Of a stretch of 64,000 nucleotides of DNA, positions 37,197-46,123 are shown piece by piece. Made by a program: the position numbers and the translations under genes. The DNA comes from Paenibacillus marchantiophytorum (GTDB taxonomy: Bacteria > Bacillota > Bacilli > Paenibacillales > NBRC-103111). The notes below the pieces were generated by a model. The model had not been told where the DNA came from and did no database searches. It worked only from the letters and a program-made list of their open reading frames with translations. Position 1 is the first letter of the stretch. Every line of letters starts with the position of its first letter. The stretch spans positions 36,900-100,899 of the forward strand of contig NZ_BMHE01000014.1 of assembly GCF_014640555.1 (NCBI RefSeq), given 5' to 3'.

Positions 37197-38692
37197 AAGT
37201 CATCTGGAACTAGCTCATTTAAATTGACTTTTGGGGACCTTGTTACACTTAAATGAGAAAGTAACTTTTGCCTCCTTTGAAGAAACTCATACATCGCCTG
37301 CTCTTTTGAGATCTCCATAAGAAAAAACTTCAATTTAACGTCGTTAAACTCTCTATACTTATTGATTTCTGACATACAAATAAATCCTCTGGCCCCAAGT
37401 TCCTCTACCTTAGAAATATCTATAACCACCACATCCAACAATTCACTTATTCCAAAGATACTTAGAAATTGTTGAACTAGAACAGTTGGTTTCGTCTCTA
37501 GGAGAGAGATTGTCCCATAATTGGAGACAACCTTTTTCTCTTTTTGAAGAATTATTGAAGAACCTGCATGCTTTCTAAGTCTATACCACTCAGCAGTTAA
37601 GCTCTCCAATTTTTTATGATACTCATGCCATACCCTCAATTGATCCTGAATATCCATTTCAGCCCACCATATATTGTCTGTATATTTCAAATGTTTTTTT
37701 GGGCTAAAACGAACAAACTTCTCTTTTACTAACATATTTTTATGTATTAATTTAGTTAGCTGATCTTCATTTAACTTTTCTATACAAATAGAACAAGCAT
37801 GAACCAAAATGCCTAGATCATAAAACATCTCCTTTAGAGCTTCCTTATCCCAGGCGTATTCTTTGTTAGAAAGAAACTTGCTTACTACACCAATTTCCTT
37901 CCATTCAATTCTCATCATCAATAAGCCATTCGACGATTTTTCTTTTATCTTCAAATGATTGCTTCCAATGAACTCCTTAATGCGCTCTGTAGTTAATGTA
38001 ATCTTTTCAGCATTCAAATTCCCCTCTTCATTTAGTTGATTTCTTACCAACTCGCTGGCTTGTTTAATCTCACTAACAACTGACTCCGTCATCACATCTA
38101 ATTGTGCAATATACTCATTTGGGTCAGATATCACTGACATTATGAGATTCCATATAAACTCCTCAAGCAAATCAGCTCTCAAAGTCTTTGCAGGACAAGC
38201 TGTCACTGCATTTCCATAACGCTTTGGGTTTTTATAAGATATTCATATTTTGTATTTCCAGATCTTGTAGTGTTTTTCACTTTTTGCTCTTTTGCTAATT
38301 CAAAAAGTGCCGAATCAACGATAGGCTCAACAAACGGTGGAACGCGCATTTGGCATAATCTTCTTATCACGTTCAACTGCTTTAAGCCTTCCGCGCACAG
38401 TTCTTTTCTTAATTAGTGCTAGCTCGTACTGAGCAATAACACTCATTAAGTTAAAGAACAGCTGGCCCTCCGGTGTTGAAGAATATTCTGTATCAACAAA
38501 AAGCAATGCAACTCCTTTGGACTCGAACTCTCGACAAATAAAAAGCTTATCTGTAAGATCCCGAGAGAGCCGATCAGGATGAGTAACAAAGACGTGAGTT
38601 ATCAGCCCAGCCGCTATATCCTGCCGAAGCCGGTTAAGCTGTGGGCGTTCAATGTCCTCGCCACTTGCTCCTTCGCGTATTCGCAATCTCAA
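37187..38692 (-). pseudogene. Large serine recombinase, broken, with an unusual C-terminal extension
   Basis: 38327-38692 reads GEDIERPQLNRLRQDIAAGL, VFVTHPDRLSRDLTDK, FNLMSVIAQYELALIKKRTV, the resolvase domain without its first 45 residues and catalytic serine. The next pieces change frame twice (VPPFVEPIVDSALFELAKEQ, KNPKRYGNAVTACPAKTLRA). From 38206 a 339-codon open frame starts with the recombinase tail LRADLLEEFIWNLIMSVISD, then continues into about 260 residues unlike recombinases. Near its end is a STAS-like stretch, DVVVIDISKVEELGARGFIC. It lies immediately 5' of the sigK fragment. Confidence 0.7.
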
Positions 38693-38997
38693 CTGGCACT
38701 AACAATGCTGACTTGTAAGATGTTGGTAACCATTGGGCTAAGCAAGCTATCGAAGCTCTTGCCAAAGCAGGGGTAATCGGTGGTTATGAAGACGGTTCAT
38801 TCAAACCAGACAAAACGATATCCCGTGAAGAAATGGCAATCATCTTGTCCCGAGTAATCAACCTCAACGCAGTAACGAAGGACGCTTCCGAGTTTGACCC
38901 TAAAGCAGACTCTTCCCGTGCGGAAGCTCTGCAAGTCATCCTTAATGCTTTGAACCTTAACCCCGACATCAAAACGTTGTTTGATTTCTTAAATTAA
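38690..38997 (+). pseudogene. SLH-domain C-terminal fragment
   Basis: TNNADL, then a stop, DVGNHWAKQAIEALAKAGVI, GGYEDGSFKPDKTISREEMA, IILSRVINLNAVTKD is one S-layer homology repeat. It is joined directly to SSRAEALQVILNALNLNP, the end of the last repeat, and stops at 38997. One repeat is probably deleted. It abuts the truncated recombinase head on. Confidence 0.75.
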
Positions 38998-39100
38998 ATT
39001 TTCTATCCTAAAAGATTGAGTCTAGTTCTACTAGTTAGTCGCTTTTGTTGAGAACCACAAAAGTATCTTACTGAGGCTGAAAAAAAGTATTTAATGTTAA

Positions 39101-39316
39101 TTAGTTAGTTGTAGAAAAAAAAGGCGAAACGTATCCATTCTGGATATTCACTTTATGTGCCGATAAGATATCATAGATCCCATCAACAATATATAATGAC
39201 CTTCTACTCTTGGGTGTCTTAGGAACTTTTTCAATATTATTATTGCTACCAGCGGCAGTTCTTACTTGCTCGATTCGAAGAACACGTTTATTTGCAACGT
39301 AAACCCTTACAGCCAA
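39101..39316 (-). pseudogene. Tyrosine-recombinase (phage-type integrase) fragment
   Basis: A 71-codon piece with VANKRVLRIEQVRTAAGSNN and KTPKSRRSLYIVDGIYDILS resembles the central part of Tn916/phage integrases, where a K-TPKS-RSI strand follows the first catalytic arginine. No catalytic R-H-R-Y set is present, and flanking sequence to 39541 is only faintly protein-like. Confidence 0.5.
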
Positions 39317-39555
39317 TTGTATGCTTTATCCCCTCGCATCTCATGCACACCTGACCTACAACTTCGCGACTACCCTATCCATGTCCATGAATCGGATTAA
39401 GCGAGAGGTGTATAGAGTCCTTATGACTAATTTCCGAGGATAACGAAATGTTGACTTCACATGATTGAATAGAGTTGTGAGCACTTTCAAAAGAAGCCAC
39501 AAAACGGCAGATACTGTTTTACCAGTACCTACCGTTTTCAAGTAACTTTAAATTT
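39317..39555. other. Intergenic, possible further integrase debris
   Basis: A minus-strand text (SLSSEISHKDSIHLSLNPIH, then GHG) may be the HGLRHT-like C-terminal half of the integrase, too decayed to call. Confidence 0.25.
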
Positions 39556-42500
39556 CTATTCTACATCCAATGAAAGACCAAGACTGACATTCAGCATACG
39601 CAAAATCATAAGTAACGACTCAGATCTCGTAGCCTTAGCATTTGGTTTAAATGAATCATCTGTTGCACCTTTTACGATACCCATTTCGGATAATCTATCA
39701 ATCTCAGCCTCTGCCCAGTTACCCGAAGCATCCTTGAACTTACTATTTTTCACAAAAGTAGTGTTTATTACTTTGGAAAGCATAGCCACGATCTCCGCTC
39801 TGAAGATTGTCTGATTGGGTTTGAACGTTCCGTCCTCGTAACCATTAATAATACCGCTTGCATGTAATGAAGCAATTGCGTCTGCCGCCCAGTGACCTTT
39901 GGTGTCCATAAAACTGGAATTACCTGTGGACGTTAAACCAAGGGCTTTAACTAGCATTGTTGCAAATTCTGCTCTAGTTACCATAGCATTAGCACGGAAT
40001 GAACCATCCTCATACCCTTTTACGATTCCAAGCTTAGTTGCTAACTCGATTGTTTTAACAACTGGAGAATCTGTGGGTACATCCATGAATGTTACGGAAG
40101 GTGCTGCTTTTGCTTTTTCAACTAGAATCTTGATTACATCGATATTTACCTTTCCATTATAGAATGGCTTAGGTGTTGTTGGTGTTGGTGTTGTTGGTGT
40201 TGTTGGTGTTGTTGTTGGTGTTGTTGTTGGTGTTGTTGTTGGTGTTGTTGTTGGTGTTGTTGGTGTTGTTGGTGTTTCATTGTTTGGTGTTGATGGTGTT
40301 CCCGTTGATGTTGATGTTACCTTAATCGTTGCTGTACCTTTTTTACTTGAATCAAAGGTTGATGTTGCTGTAATGGTATAGTTACCTGGCACTGCATCTG
40401 CTGCTACCGTCACTAATCCATTCGCAGCAACAGCTACTTTCGAATTACTGCTTGTCCATGTTACGGTTTGGTCAGCTCCACCTACTGCTGTTACTGTAGC
40501 TGTCAATTGTTGCGTTGCTCCTTGAACCACATTTGCTGTTATTGGACTTACGTTTACTTCTGTTACTGCAGCATCCTTCTTCTCAATCGAGTAGTCGTCA
40601 ACCAATTCTCCGCTTTCCGTACGAGCCTGAATCGAGATCTTATCATGGCTAACTTGAATTGCAGAGTATATCGGAACGTGTTCATCATACATGAAATCGA
40701 GATAATCATACTTTGTTCCATCGTAGAACTTCCAACCAGATGTTCCTCCTGCCAAATAGACAGTCCCACGCTCTCCATTCTTCAATGGCTTACCCGCTTT
40801 CATCGGATACGTGTGCGAGTAGACGTGATCGTGGCCTTCCAGCACCAAGTCTACTTCCAATTGTTCTAGTATGGGTCCGAAATAGGTTTTTGTATTTTCG
40901 ATCAAATCCCCGCGTCCCTTTTCGGTATGATAAACAGGCTTATGGAACATAACGACTTTCCATTTTTTGTTGCTCTTCTGAATATCCTCGCGCAGCCATT
41001 CTGCTTGCTTGGCCATGGTTACTTCGTCACCTTCGGAATTCATCACGATAAAATGCACCTCGCCTGAATCGAAGGAATAGGCGTATTCTTTCATGAAATC
41101 CGGTCCGTTTTTAGGAAGCTCCCATCCCTTGGCGAAAATCCCTTTGCCATCACCTCCAACATCATGATTACCCATCGTGTAACCCGAAGGAATCGAGGTT
41201 GCGTAGATCGACGTAGATTTCCAGATCTGGGTCCACTCATCTAAGTAATTTCCGTCGTCAACAATGTCACCGCCATGCATAATGAACTGGGTGTTCGGAT
41301 AATTTGTAAAAGCGTCTTTCATCAGTTTTTGGAAGTTTGCAATGCCATTATCACTATTGGCATGCGAATCGGATATGAATACGAAAGAAGTGGGCTTATC
41401 CTGCGCGGGATCCGCTGTCTTGTAATCGTACCATGTACTCCAATGTCCTTCGTAACCAACCCTGTAACGATATTTCGTACCCGGCTCAAGACCAGTAACC
41501 GATGCCTGATGGAACTTAATTTCGACTAAGGGTCCATTCTTTTCACGATGGATCACTTGCACTTCCGTAAGCGCGTCCTGCACGATGGATTTCGTGGGCT
41601 CGCTTTCCTTCATGTACTGAATAGAGGTTTGTTGAACTCTAGGTGCCGTCTGCCATCCTACGTTCATCATTGTTCTCATATCTTCGGCAACAAAGGTTTG
41701 CACATATTGCGGATCGTCATTACCAAACTGATTAACAATTTCCATGTTCATACTCTCGGTGGTGCTGCCGTCCTTGACCGCTTGCAGTGTCCAAGTGCCT
41801 ATCCCAAGGGTTAAGAGCGGCGTATGAATTTCTCCTTTTGAATCCGTTAAGCCAATGCCTAGTTTAAGATCATTCTGCTGAACATCAGCAGTAGATATAT
41901 AACCTTTCCTGGATCCATCAGGCATATACACAGTTACAAATCCGGAGGTGCTTCCTGTTGTTGCGATAAATTGCTGATCTTTCTTTACCGATAGCAAAGA
42001 TGTCGTGCCGTCGGCGTTTCTATATATATTGGAATTCGCTGCTGTCACGGTCACATATGTCTGAGGACCGTTTGCATCGATGTACTCGATCGCCGCTCCT
42101 GCCACAGGTGCTCCAGCATGATTGGTAACGGTGATTATGCTCTGCGTTTGCAAACCCGTTCCCTTGATTGCCAAGTTGTACGGAAACGCGATCTTATACT
42201 TTACCGGAGCTGCAAAGGAACTCACCGAAGTGCCGCCTGTATAACCGAAGCTGCCTTCAGCCATGCGAATTTGCTTAAATGTCTCGCCGCGTTCCATCTT
42301 GGCCGTTCTAGTGAATTCGAAATCGATACTTGCCAAAGGATTCACGTTGTCTCCTTGCAAACCATCTGCGCTAAACTCAACATAACCGCCTACATTATCG
42401 ATAGTGGTCTGCACGTTGCTCAGGTCGGAACGCCCGGTTATTACTTTCGCCTGCAGAGTCGCCGGGTCGAACTTGAGCTTGGTATGTACGCTCTTTGCCG

Positions 42501-43542
42501 CGCCTACACCCTTCGCTCCGAGCTGTAATCGGTAAATGTCGCTGCTAAGTGATTCTTCCGGTGCCTCCATGGTAAGCCGTGCCCCATGCTCTATGTTGAA
42601 AGAATAATCTGCCGTTGCAGGATTACCGGATATATCTTTAATTGCCGCATTAACCTCATAATAGCCGCCATCAAGCGGTGCATCTGGATGATACGTAATC
42701 AATTTTTTGACCGGATCATAGGCGTAGGTCGCCGATGTGACAGACTTTCCATTCACGGTCAGTTGGATCGAGTTTGGATCGATGCCCAATCCAACATCGT
42801 CCGCAAACAGGGTCATATCAGATAGCGGTGCGTTCAAAGTCTGATTTGGCGTTGGTGAAGTCGGAGTGACCACGGGCACGGTCATATCTTCACCAACCGG
42901 TTCATCATAAATGAGCCTGACGTCGTCAATCCAAAGCGAACCTTTATTCTTTTTGCTCATTTGTCTTTGCTTAACCTGGAAGTAAAACCACAGAGAGCCC
43001 GGCACTGACATATCCGGCCCTATTATAGCTTCTACATATTTCCAACCATTCCAGTCTATACCTGTATACTCATCCCTTATATCATAATTTCTAGTCGAAC
43101 CACCTGCATTCCGAAACTTAACGGTTAAACCATGTCCTTCGTTATTGCCATATACCCACATACCGATTTTCTTGGGAACCCTGCCGCCTGGCAACGGTAC
43201 TACTTGAGTTTTATCACCCACAGCAAATTGAGAGGGATTATCTGTAACTCCAATAAAATCATAATCAAATCGTAAGGACTTTGCCCCATTGCGAACGTAT
43301 TTCGGATTCGTTTCAAGCGCGAGAGTGACGCCTTTATTGCGTATACTGTCCAAGTATAATTCGCTCAAGTCGACATTTTCGAAATTTTCCACCATGACGA
43401 CACCGCTAGGATTCGCAGGAATCACGGGAGTGGCATAAACGATGGACGAGGATGAAAGGGATACTGGTATGAACGGGATAACAAACGCCATTACCAATAT
43501 TCCGATCAAAATTCTCTTAATAAATAGTTGATGATCATTCAC
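39556..43542 (-). CDS. SLH-anchored multidomain purple-acid-phosphatase-type metallophosphoesterase
   Basis: 1328 residues. Signal peptide to about residue 37. Jelly-roll binding module, about 45-215 (MVENFENVDLSE to IDDVRLIYD). Ig-like domain, about 225-315. Cohesin-like domain, about 317-460. Further Ig-like domain to about 600. Purple acid phosphatase N-terminal domain, about 614-700. Calcineurin-like phosphoesterase, about 705-950, with complete metal motifs FISDSHA, GGDIVDDG, GNHD, FHKPVYH and GHDHVYSH. Big2 domain (about 994-1074). Thr-Pro linker coded by GGTGTT repeats. Three SLH domains to the C-terminus. Probably releases phosphate from extracellular organic phosphates while held on the cell wall. 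Substrate unknown. Confidence 0.92.
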   Translation of the reverse strand: MNDHQLFIKRILIGILVMAFVIPFIPVSLSSSSIVYATPVIPANPSGVVMVENFENVDLSELYLDSIRNKGVTLALETNPKYVRNGAKSLRFDYDFIGVTDNPSQFAVGDKTQVVPLPGGRVPKKIGMWVYGNNEGHGLTVKFRNAGGSTRNYDIRDEYTGIDWNGWKYVEAIIGPDMSVPGSLWFYFQVKQRQMSKKNKGSLWIDDVRLIYDEPVGEDMTVPVVTPTSPTPNQTLNAPLSDMTLFADDVGLGIDPNSIQLTVNGKSVTSATYAYDPVKKLITYHPDAPLDGGYYEVNAAIKDISGNPATADYSFNIEHGARLTMEAPEESLSSDIYRLQLGAKGVGAAKSVHTKLKFDPATLQAKVITGRSDLSNVQTTIDNVGGYVEFSADGLQGDNVNPLASIDFEFTRTAKMERGETFKQIRMAEGSFGYTGGTSVSSFAAPVKYKIAFPYNLAIKGTGLQTQSIITVTNHAGAPVAGAAIEYIDANGPQTYVTVTAANSNIYRNADGTTSLLSVKKDQQFIATTGSTSGFVTVYMPDGSRKGYISTADVQQNDLKLGIGLTDSKGEIHTPLLTLGIGTWTLQAVKDGSTTESMNMEIVNQFGNDDPQYVQTFVAEDMRTMMNVGWQTAPRVQQTSIQYMKESEPTKSIVQDALTEVQVIHREKNGPLVEIKFHQASVTGLEPGTKYRYRVGYEGHWSTWYDYKTADPAQDKPTSFVFISDSHANSDNGIANFQKLMKDAFTNYPNTQFIMHGGDIVDDGNYLDEWTQIWKSTSIYATSIPSGYTMGNHDVGGDGKGIFAKGWELPKNGPDFMKEYAYSFDSGEVHFIVMNSEGDEVTMAKQAEWLREDIQKSNKKWKVVMFHKPVYHTEKGRGDLIENTKTYFGPILEQLEVDLVLEGHDHVYSHTYPMKAGKPLKNGERGTVYLAGGTSGWKFYDGTKYDYLDFMYDEHVPIYSAIQVSHDKISIQARTESGELVDDYSIEKKDAAVTEVNVSPITANVVQGATQQLTATVTAVGGADQTVTWTSSNSKVAVAANGLVTVAADAVPGNYTITATSTFDSSKKGTATIKVTSTSTGTPSTPNNETPTTPTTPTTTPTTTPTTTPTTTPTTPTTPTPTTPKPFYNGKVNIDVIKILVEKAKAAPSVTFMDVPTDSPVVKTIELATKLGIVKGYEDGSFRANAMVTRAEFATMLVKALGLTSTGNSSFMDTKGHWAADAIASLHASGIINGYEDGTFKPNQTIFRAEIVAMLSKVINTTFVKNSKFKDASGNWAEAEIDRLSEMGIVKGATDDSFKPNAKATRSESLLMILRMLNVSLGLSLDVE
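40166..40290. repeat. GTT/GGTGTT microsatellite encoding the Thr-Pro linker
   Basis: Irregular GGTGTTGTT repeats, read on the minus strand as (TPTT)n. In-frame, so length variation would only alter linker length. Confidence 0.85.
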
Positions 43543-43732
43543 AAACCTTCACTCTCCTCTGAAGCTAAAATGTTATTGACTTGTAAAAGATAAGTCACAT
43601 ATATTAATATAGCGTAATTTTGTTTTCACAAAATCACCTCCAAATATCATTATTGTAAAGAGAATTTGTACTATCTAACGTCAATTATTGTCTATTTATT
43701 ACTAGTTGCTTAACTTCTGAGTTAGCTAATAA

Positions 43733-43770
43733 GGGAGATTCTTGTCGCAAAAAAAAGACAAGAATCTCCC
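43733..43770. terminator. Perfect 14-bp hairpin upstream of the phosphoesterase
   Basis: GGGAGATTCTTGTC and its complement around a GCAAAAAAAA loop, with no T-run outside the stem. Confidence 0.55.
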
Positions 43771-43819
43771 ACGACATAAAAAAACTTTATTTATCACAAT
43801 GTCATTAACTTAACGGGTT

Positions 43820-43876
43820 AAAAAACAGCGATTGCCCCCTTTGGAAGATTTGACAAAGGGGCAATCGCTGTTTTTT
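43820..43876. terminator. Strong bidirectional terminator-like hairpin
   Basis: AAAAACAGCGATTGCCCC against GGGGCAATCGCTGTTTTTT, a stem of about 22 bp with one bulged C. Downstream of the Fic fragment on the minus strand. Confidence 0.75.
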
Positions 43877-44032
43877 AAAGATATTTGCTTTTATGTAGTT
43901 AGTGATAGTTTTGGAATTCTGATATTTGAACATAGTAAATCCAGTTAGAGTATTTTCCTGCGAGTAGTCCTTTCGTTCTTGGATAGTGTCGGTCTTTACG
44001 GACGGGAAGTAGATTGCGTTTGATTTCATCGA

Positions 44033-44545
44033 CTATTGTAACCAGTTAGGATACTGCTTAAATTGACCCTTTAGTAGTTTAACTTGGATTATATTTCCAA
44101 ACTGGTCTAAGGCTTCCGTATGATTTTGATGAGACGTTATAAGCTGGTGTAACTCAAGAATAAAGCTTTTAGAAATACTACGATTATTTTTGACAAAGTC
44201 GAATATGAAATCAATTGCATCAAAATGATCTTTTAAGTAACTCATTAAATGAGTCGGTTCAATATTTGTGTCTCCATGCTGCAAATACGATTCAACAAAA
44301 CCTTCTTTAATAAACGTCTCTGTAATTCCTTCTTTTAAATCATATAATCGTTCAATAACCCCCGTCTCAATTGCTTGTTGCCTTTTGATACGATCCAAAA
44401 ATTGTTGATATTCGGTTTCGTTACTCTTAAGAACCTCTCTTCTTCTATACCATGACGGAGCAATGTTATCAAACTTAATTACGGAAACTTTTAACCAATT
44501 TTCATCAAAAGAAATCGGTTCCCAAATGTTTATCTCTTTGAACAT
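44033..44545 (-). pseudogene. Fic-family protein fragment lacking the Fic core
   Basis: 170 codons with the helical region that precedes the Fic motif: FDAIDFIFDFVKNNRSISKS and FILELHQLITSHQNHTEALD. The frame stops at KQYPNWLQ where family members continue to the HPFxDGNGR AMPylation loop, and nothing Fic-like follows in any frame. The N-terminal part (WEPISFDENWLKV) is intact, with a GGAGGT-like site upstream (TACCGGAGGTAAA). Probably a dead toxin-like gene. Confidence 0.6.
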
Positions 44546-44639
44546 TTTACCTCCGGTAAATAAATATTTTTACATTATTATACTACTATTTTATTGTTAA
44601 TACTTTTTTTTCAGGAAGTCTACCTTAAGGTGAAAAGAA

Positions 44640-44735
44640 AAAAAACGACATCTCTGCTGTTTTCATTTAAGATGTTGCTGGGGCTAGTGGGATAGAATCG
44701 CTGAGCTAACTCACCTACAATCAAAAACAATTTGA
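44640..44735 (-). pseudogene. Decayed tRNA unit 1 (terminator plus tRNA remains)
   Basis: The hairpin AAACGACATCTCTGCTGTTTT is followed by about 45 bases whose complement reads GTGAGTTAGCTCAGCG..., a tRNA-like D-arm without a foldable remainder. It then shares TTGAGCAA-CTGTCACATCTC with the unit at 49226. Confidence 0.35.
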
Positions 44736-44800
44736 GCAATACTGTCACATCTCATCTATTGATTTAGAATCATCAATATTAAGCACTCCACATGTCTAGT
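44735..44800. repeat. tRNA-unit spacer repeat (copy 1)
   Basis: TGAGCAATACTGTCACATCT through ATCAATATTAAGCACTCCAC. Matches 49226-49290 with few differences. Confidence 0.7.
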
Positions 44801-44822
44801 GTGCTACAACACAATCAAACAA

Positions 44823-44851
44823 TAAAAAAAATGGCATCTCTGCCGTTTCTG
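44823..44851 (-). terminator. tRNA-Ala terminator
   Basis: AAATGGCA-TCTC-TGCCGTTT hairpin with a U-run on the minus strand, 11 bases beyond the tRNA 3' end. Confidence 0.65.
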
Positions 44852-44861
44852 ATTTAAAGTA

Positions 44862-44939
44862 TGGTGGAGAATAGGGGGGCTCGAACCCCTGACCTCTTCG
44901 CTGCCAGCGAAGCGCTCTCCCAGACTGAGCTAATTCCCC
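44862..44939 (-). tRNA. tRNA-Ala (anticodon GGC)
   Basis: Folds as a cloverleaf: acceptor GGGGAAT/ATTCTCC with the G3-U70 alanine identity pair, D-arm AGCTC...GAGC, anticodon loop CTGGCAG (GGC), T-loop TTCGAGC, discriminator A and encoded CCA. Confidence 0.88.
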
Positions 44940-44995
44940 GTGATAAATCTAATCCTCTGGTATTCAATTCTTTTGGGGTTGTTAAATACCCAACC

Positions 44996-45025
44996 ACGGA
45001 CTCCCAGCTGAGCTAAGCCCCCGTG
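44996..45025 (-). pseudogene. 5' fragment of another tRNA
   Basis: The complement reads CACGGGGGCTTAGCTCAGCT then GGGAG: acceptor strand and D-arm only. The spacer after it (45026-45078) repeats the spacer after tRNA-Ala (44940-44995), so the unit arose by tandem duplication. Confidence 0.6.
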
Positions 45026-45078
45026 CTAATTCTAATTCCTCAGGTATGCAATTCTTTTGGGTGTGTAACCAACCAGCT

Positions 45079-45574
45079 CGTACTCCCGCGTTGGGGTATT
45101 ACACTACCGCAAAACAGAGCACAAACGGATTTAATTTACATAAAATCACAATTAAGTTCCCTGCTCTGTTAACCTTCCACTATGAGCGTTTTAAAAAAAC
45201 GCCTCTCAGACTTCTCTGCAAAAAACAGTTGAAAAGTAAATATTAAAGTTGCTATAAACGCTAGCTGCAGCAAAAAATCCTTGATAATTTCTGAATTCCT
45301 GTTGCAATCAAATGCTGCTATCTAGCTAATCTCCTATTGGTGAGCGAGTGCAGCAGAGCAAGGTAAGAATGGTACTTATTGCTGATGGTGTCACTCGCAC
45401 ATTTTACACGACATTTGGGCAAGACATTTACCGCTTTACAATAGTAGGGTATCCTTAGCTTGCAGTGATCCCTTTTCAGTGGAATATGGACAAGTACCAA
45501 CTTCCTTTTCGTTGATAAGGATTTTTCTATTGAAGGAACCACAAAAACGCCAATTAAAATATTTGTCATTACTA
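45079..45574. other. Intergenic before the ECF cassette
   Basis: No supported gene. A minus-strand open frame (45318-45653) overlaps the sigma-factor start and has no domain or ribosome site. Confidence 0.35.
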
Positions 45575-45600
45575 TGTAACGAAATTCTGCTTTTTTGTAC
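45575..45600 (+). promoter_or_regulatory. Candidate ECF-type autoregulatory promoter
   Basis: TGTAAC at 45575-45580 and TGTAC at 45596-45600 (15-bp gap) resemble ECF -35 AAC and -10 GTA elements, 23 bases before the sigma gene. Confidence 0.4.
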
Positions 45601-45622
45601 TTATGTAGTAGGAGGTGTATAA

Positions 45623-46123
45623 ATGGAAAGTATTGAGCAGCTCTACGAAACATATGCTCAAACGGTTTACCGATACTTATTCAGCATAACGCAAAATGCC
45701 GATATGTCAGAGGAGCTTACCCAGGAAACGTTTTATCAAGCTATGAATTCCATCCATAACTTCCGTGGCGAATGTAAAATTTCCGTCTGGTTATGCCAAA
45801 TCGCTAAACGAACGTGGTATAGAGAACTCAATAAGAATAAGAAAACGCAATCCGTGTCTATGGATGATTTTGATATCCCGATAAGTGCAAGAAGAAATTT
45901 AGAAAACGATGTTTTACAGAATGAAGAAAAACTTTCCTTGTATCGCATGCTGAATCGATTAGAAGAGAAAACAAAAGAGGTCATGTATTTGCGCCTATCC
46001 GGTGAATTGAGTTTTTCCGAAATTGGAGAAATTCTGGGTCAGAGCGAAGTTTGGGCCCGTGTGACATTTTATCGCGGCAAACAACAAATGATGAAAGGAA
46101 GATCCGAATGGAACAAAGATTAA
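45623..46123 (+). CDS. ECF-type RNA polymerase sigma factor
   Basis: 166 residues, preceded by AGGAGG. Region 2 is YETYAQTVYRYLFSITQNAD and EELTQETFYQAMNSIHNFRG. Region 4 is LNRLEEKTKEVMYLRLSGEL and SFSEIGEILGQSEVWARVTF. The anti-sigma gene begins inside its last codons, the usual arrangement in which a membrane anti-sigma factor holds the sigma until an envelope signal arrives. The serine hydrolase downstream is a likely effector or sensor of cell-wall state. Confidence 0.93.
   Translation: MESIEQLYETYAQTVYRYLFSITQNADMSEELTQETFYQAMNSIHNFRGECKISVWLCQIAKRTWYRELNKNKKTQSVSMDDFDIPISARRNLENDVLQNEEKLSLYRMLNRLEEKTKEVMYLRLSGELSFSEIGEILGQSEVWARVTFYRGKQQMMKGRSEWNKD

Noticed and set aside
40166..40290. 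Regular GTT/GGTGTT repeats considered as a possible CRISPR or regulatory array
   Set aside because: The unit is too short and lies in frame inside the phosphoesterase, coding a Thr-Pro linker before the SLH domains.
44996..45025. Considered as a complete tRNA gene
   Set aside because: Only the acceptor strand and D-arm can be read; no anticodon stem or T-arm follows.
45318..45653. Minus-strand 111-codon frame upstream of the ECF sigma gene
   Set aside because: Overlaps the sigma start and promoter, with no ribosome site and no recognisable domain.
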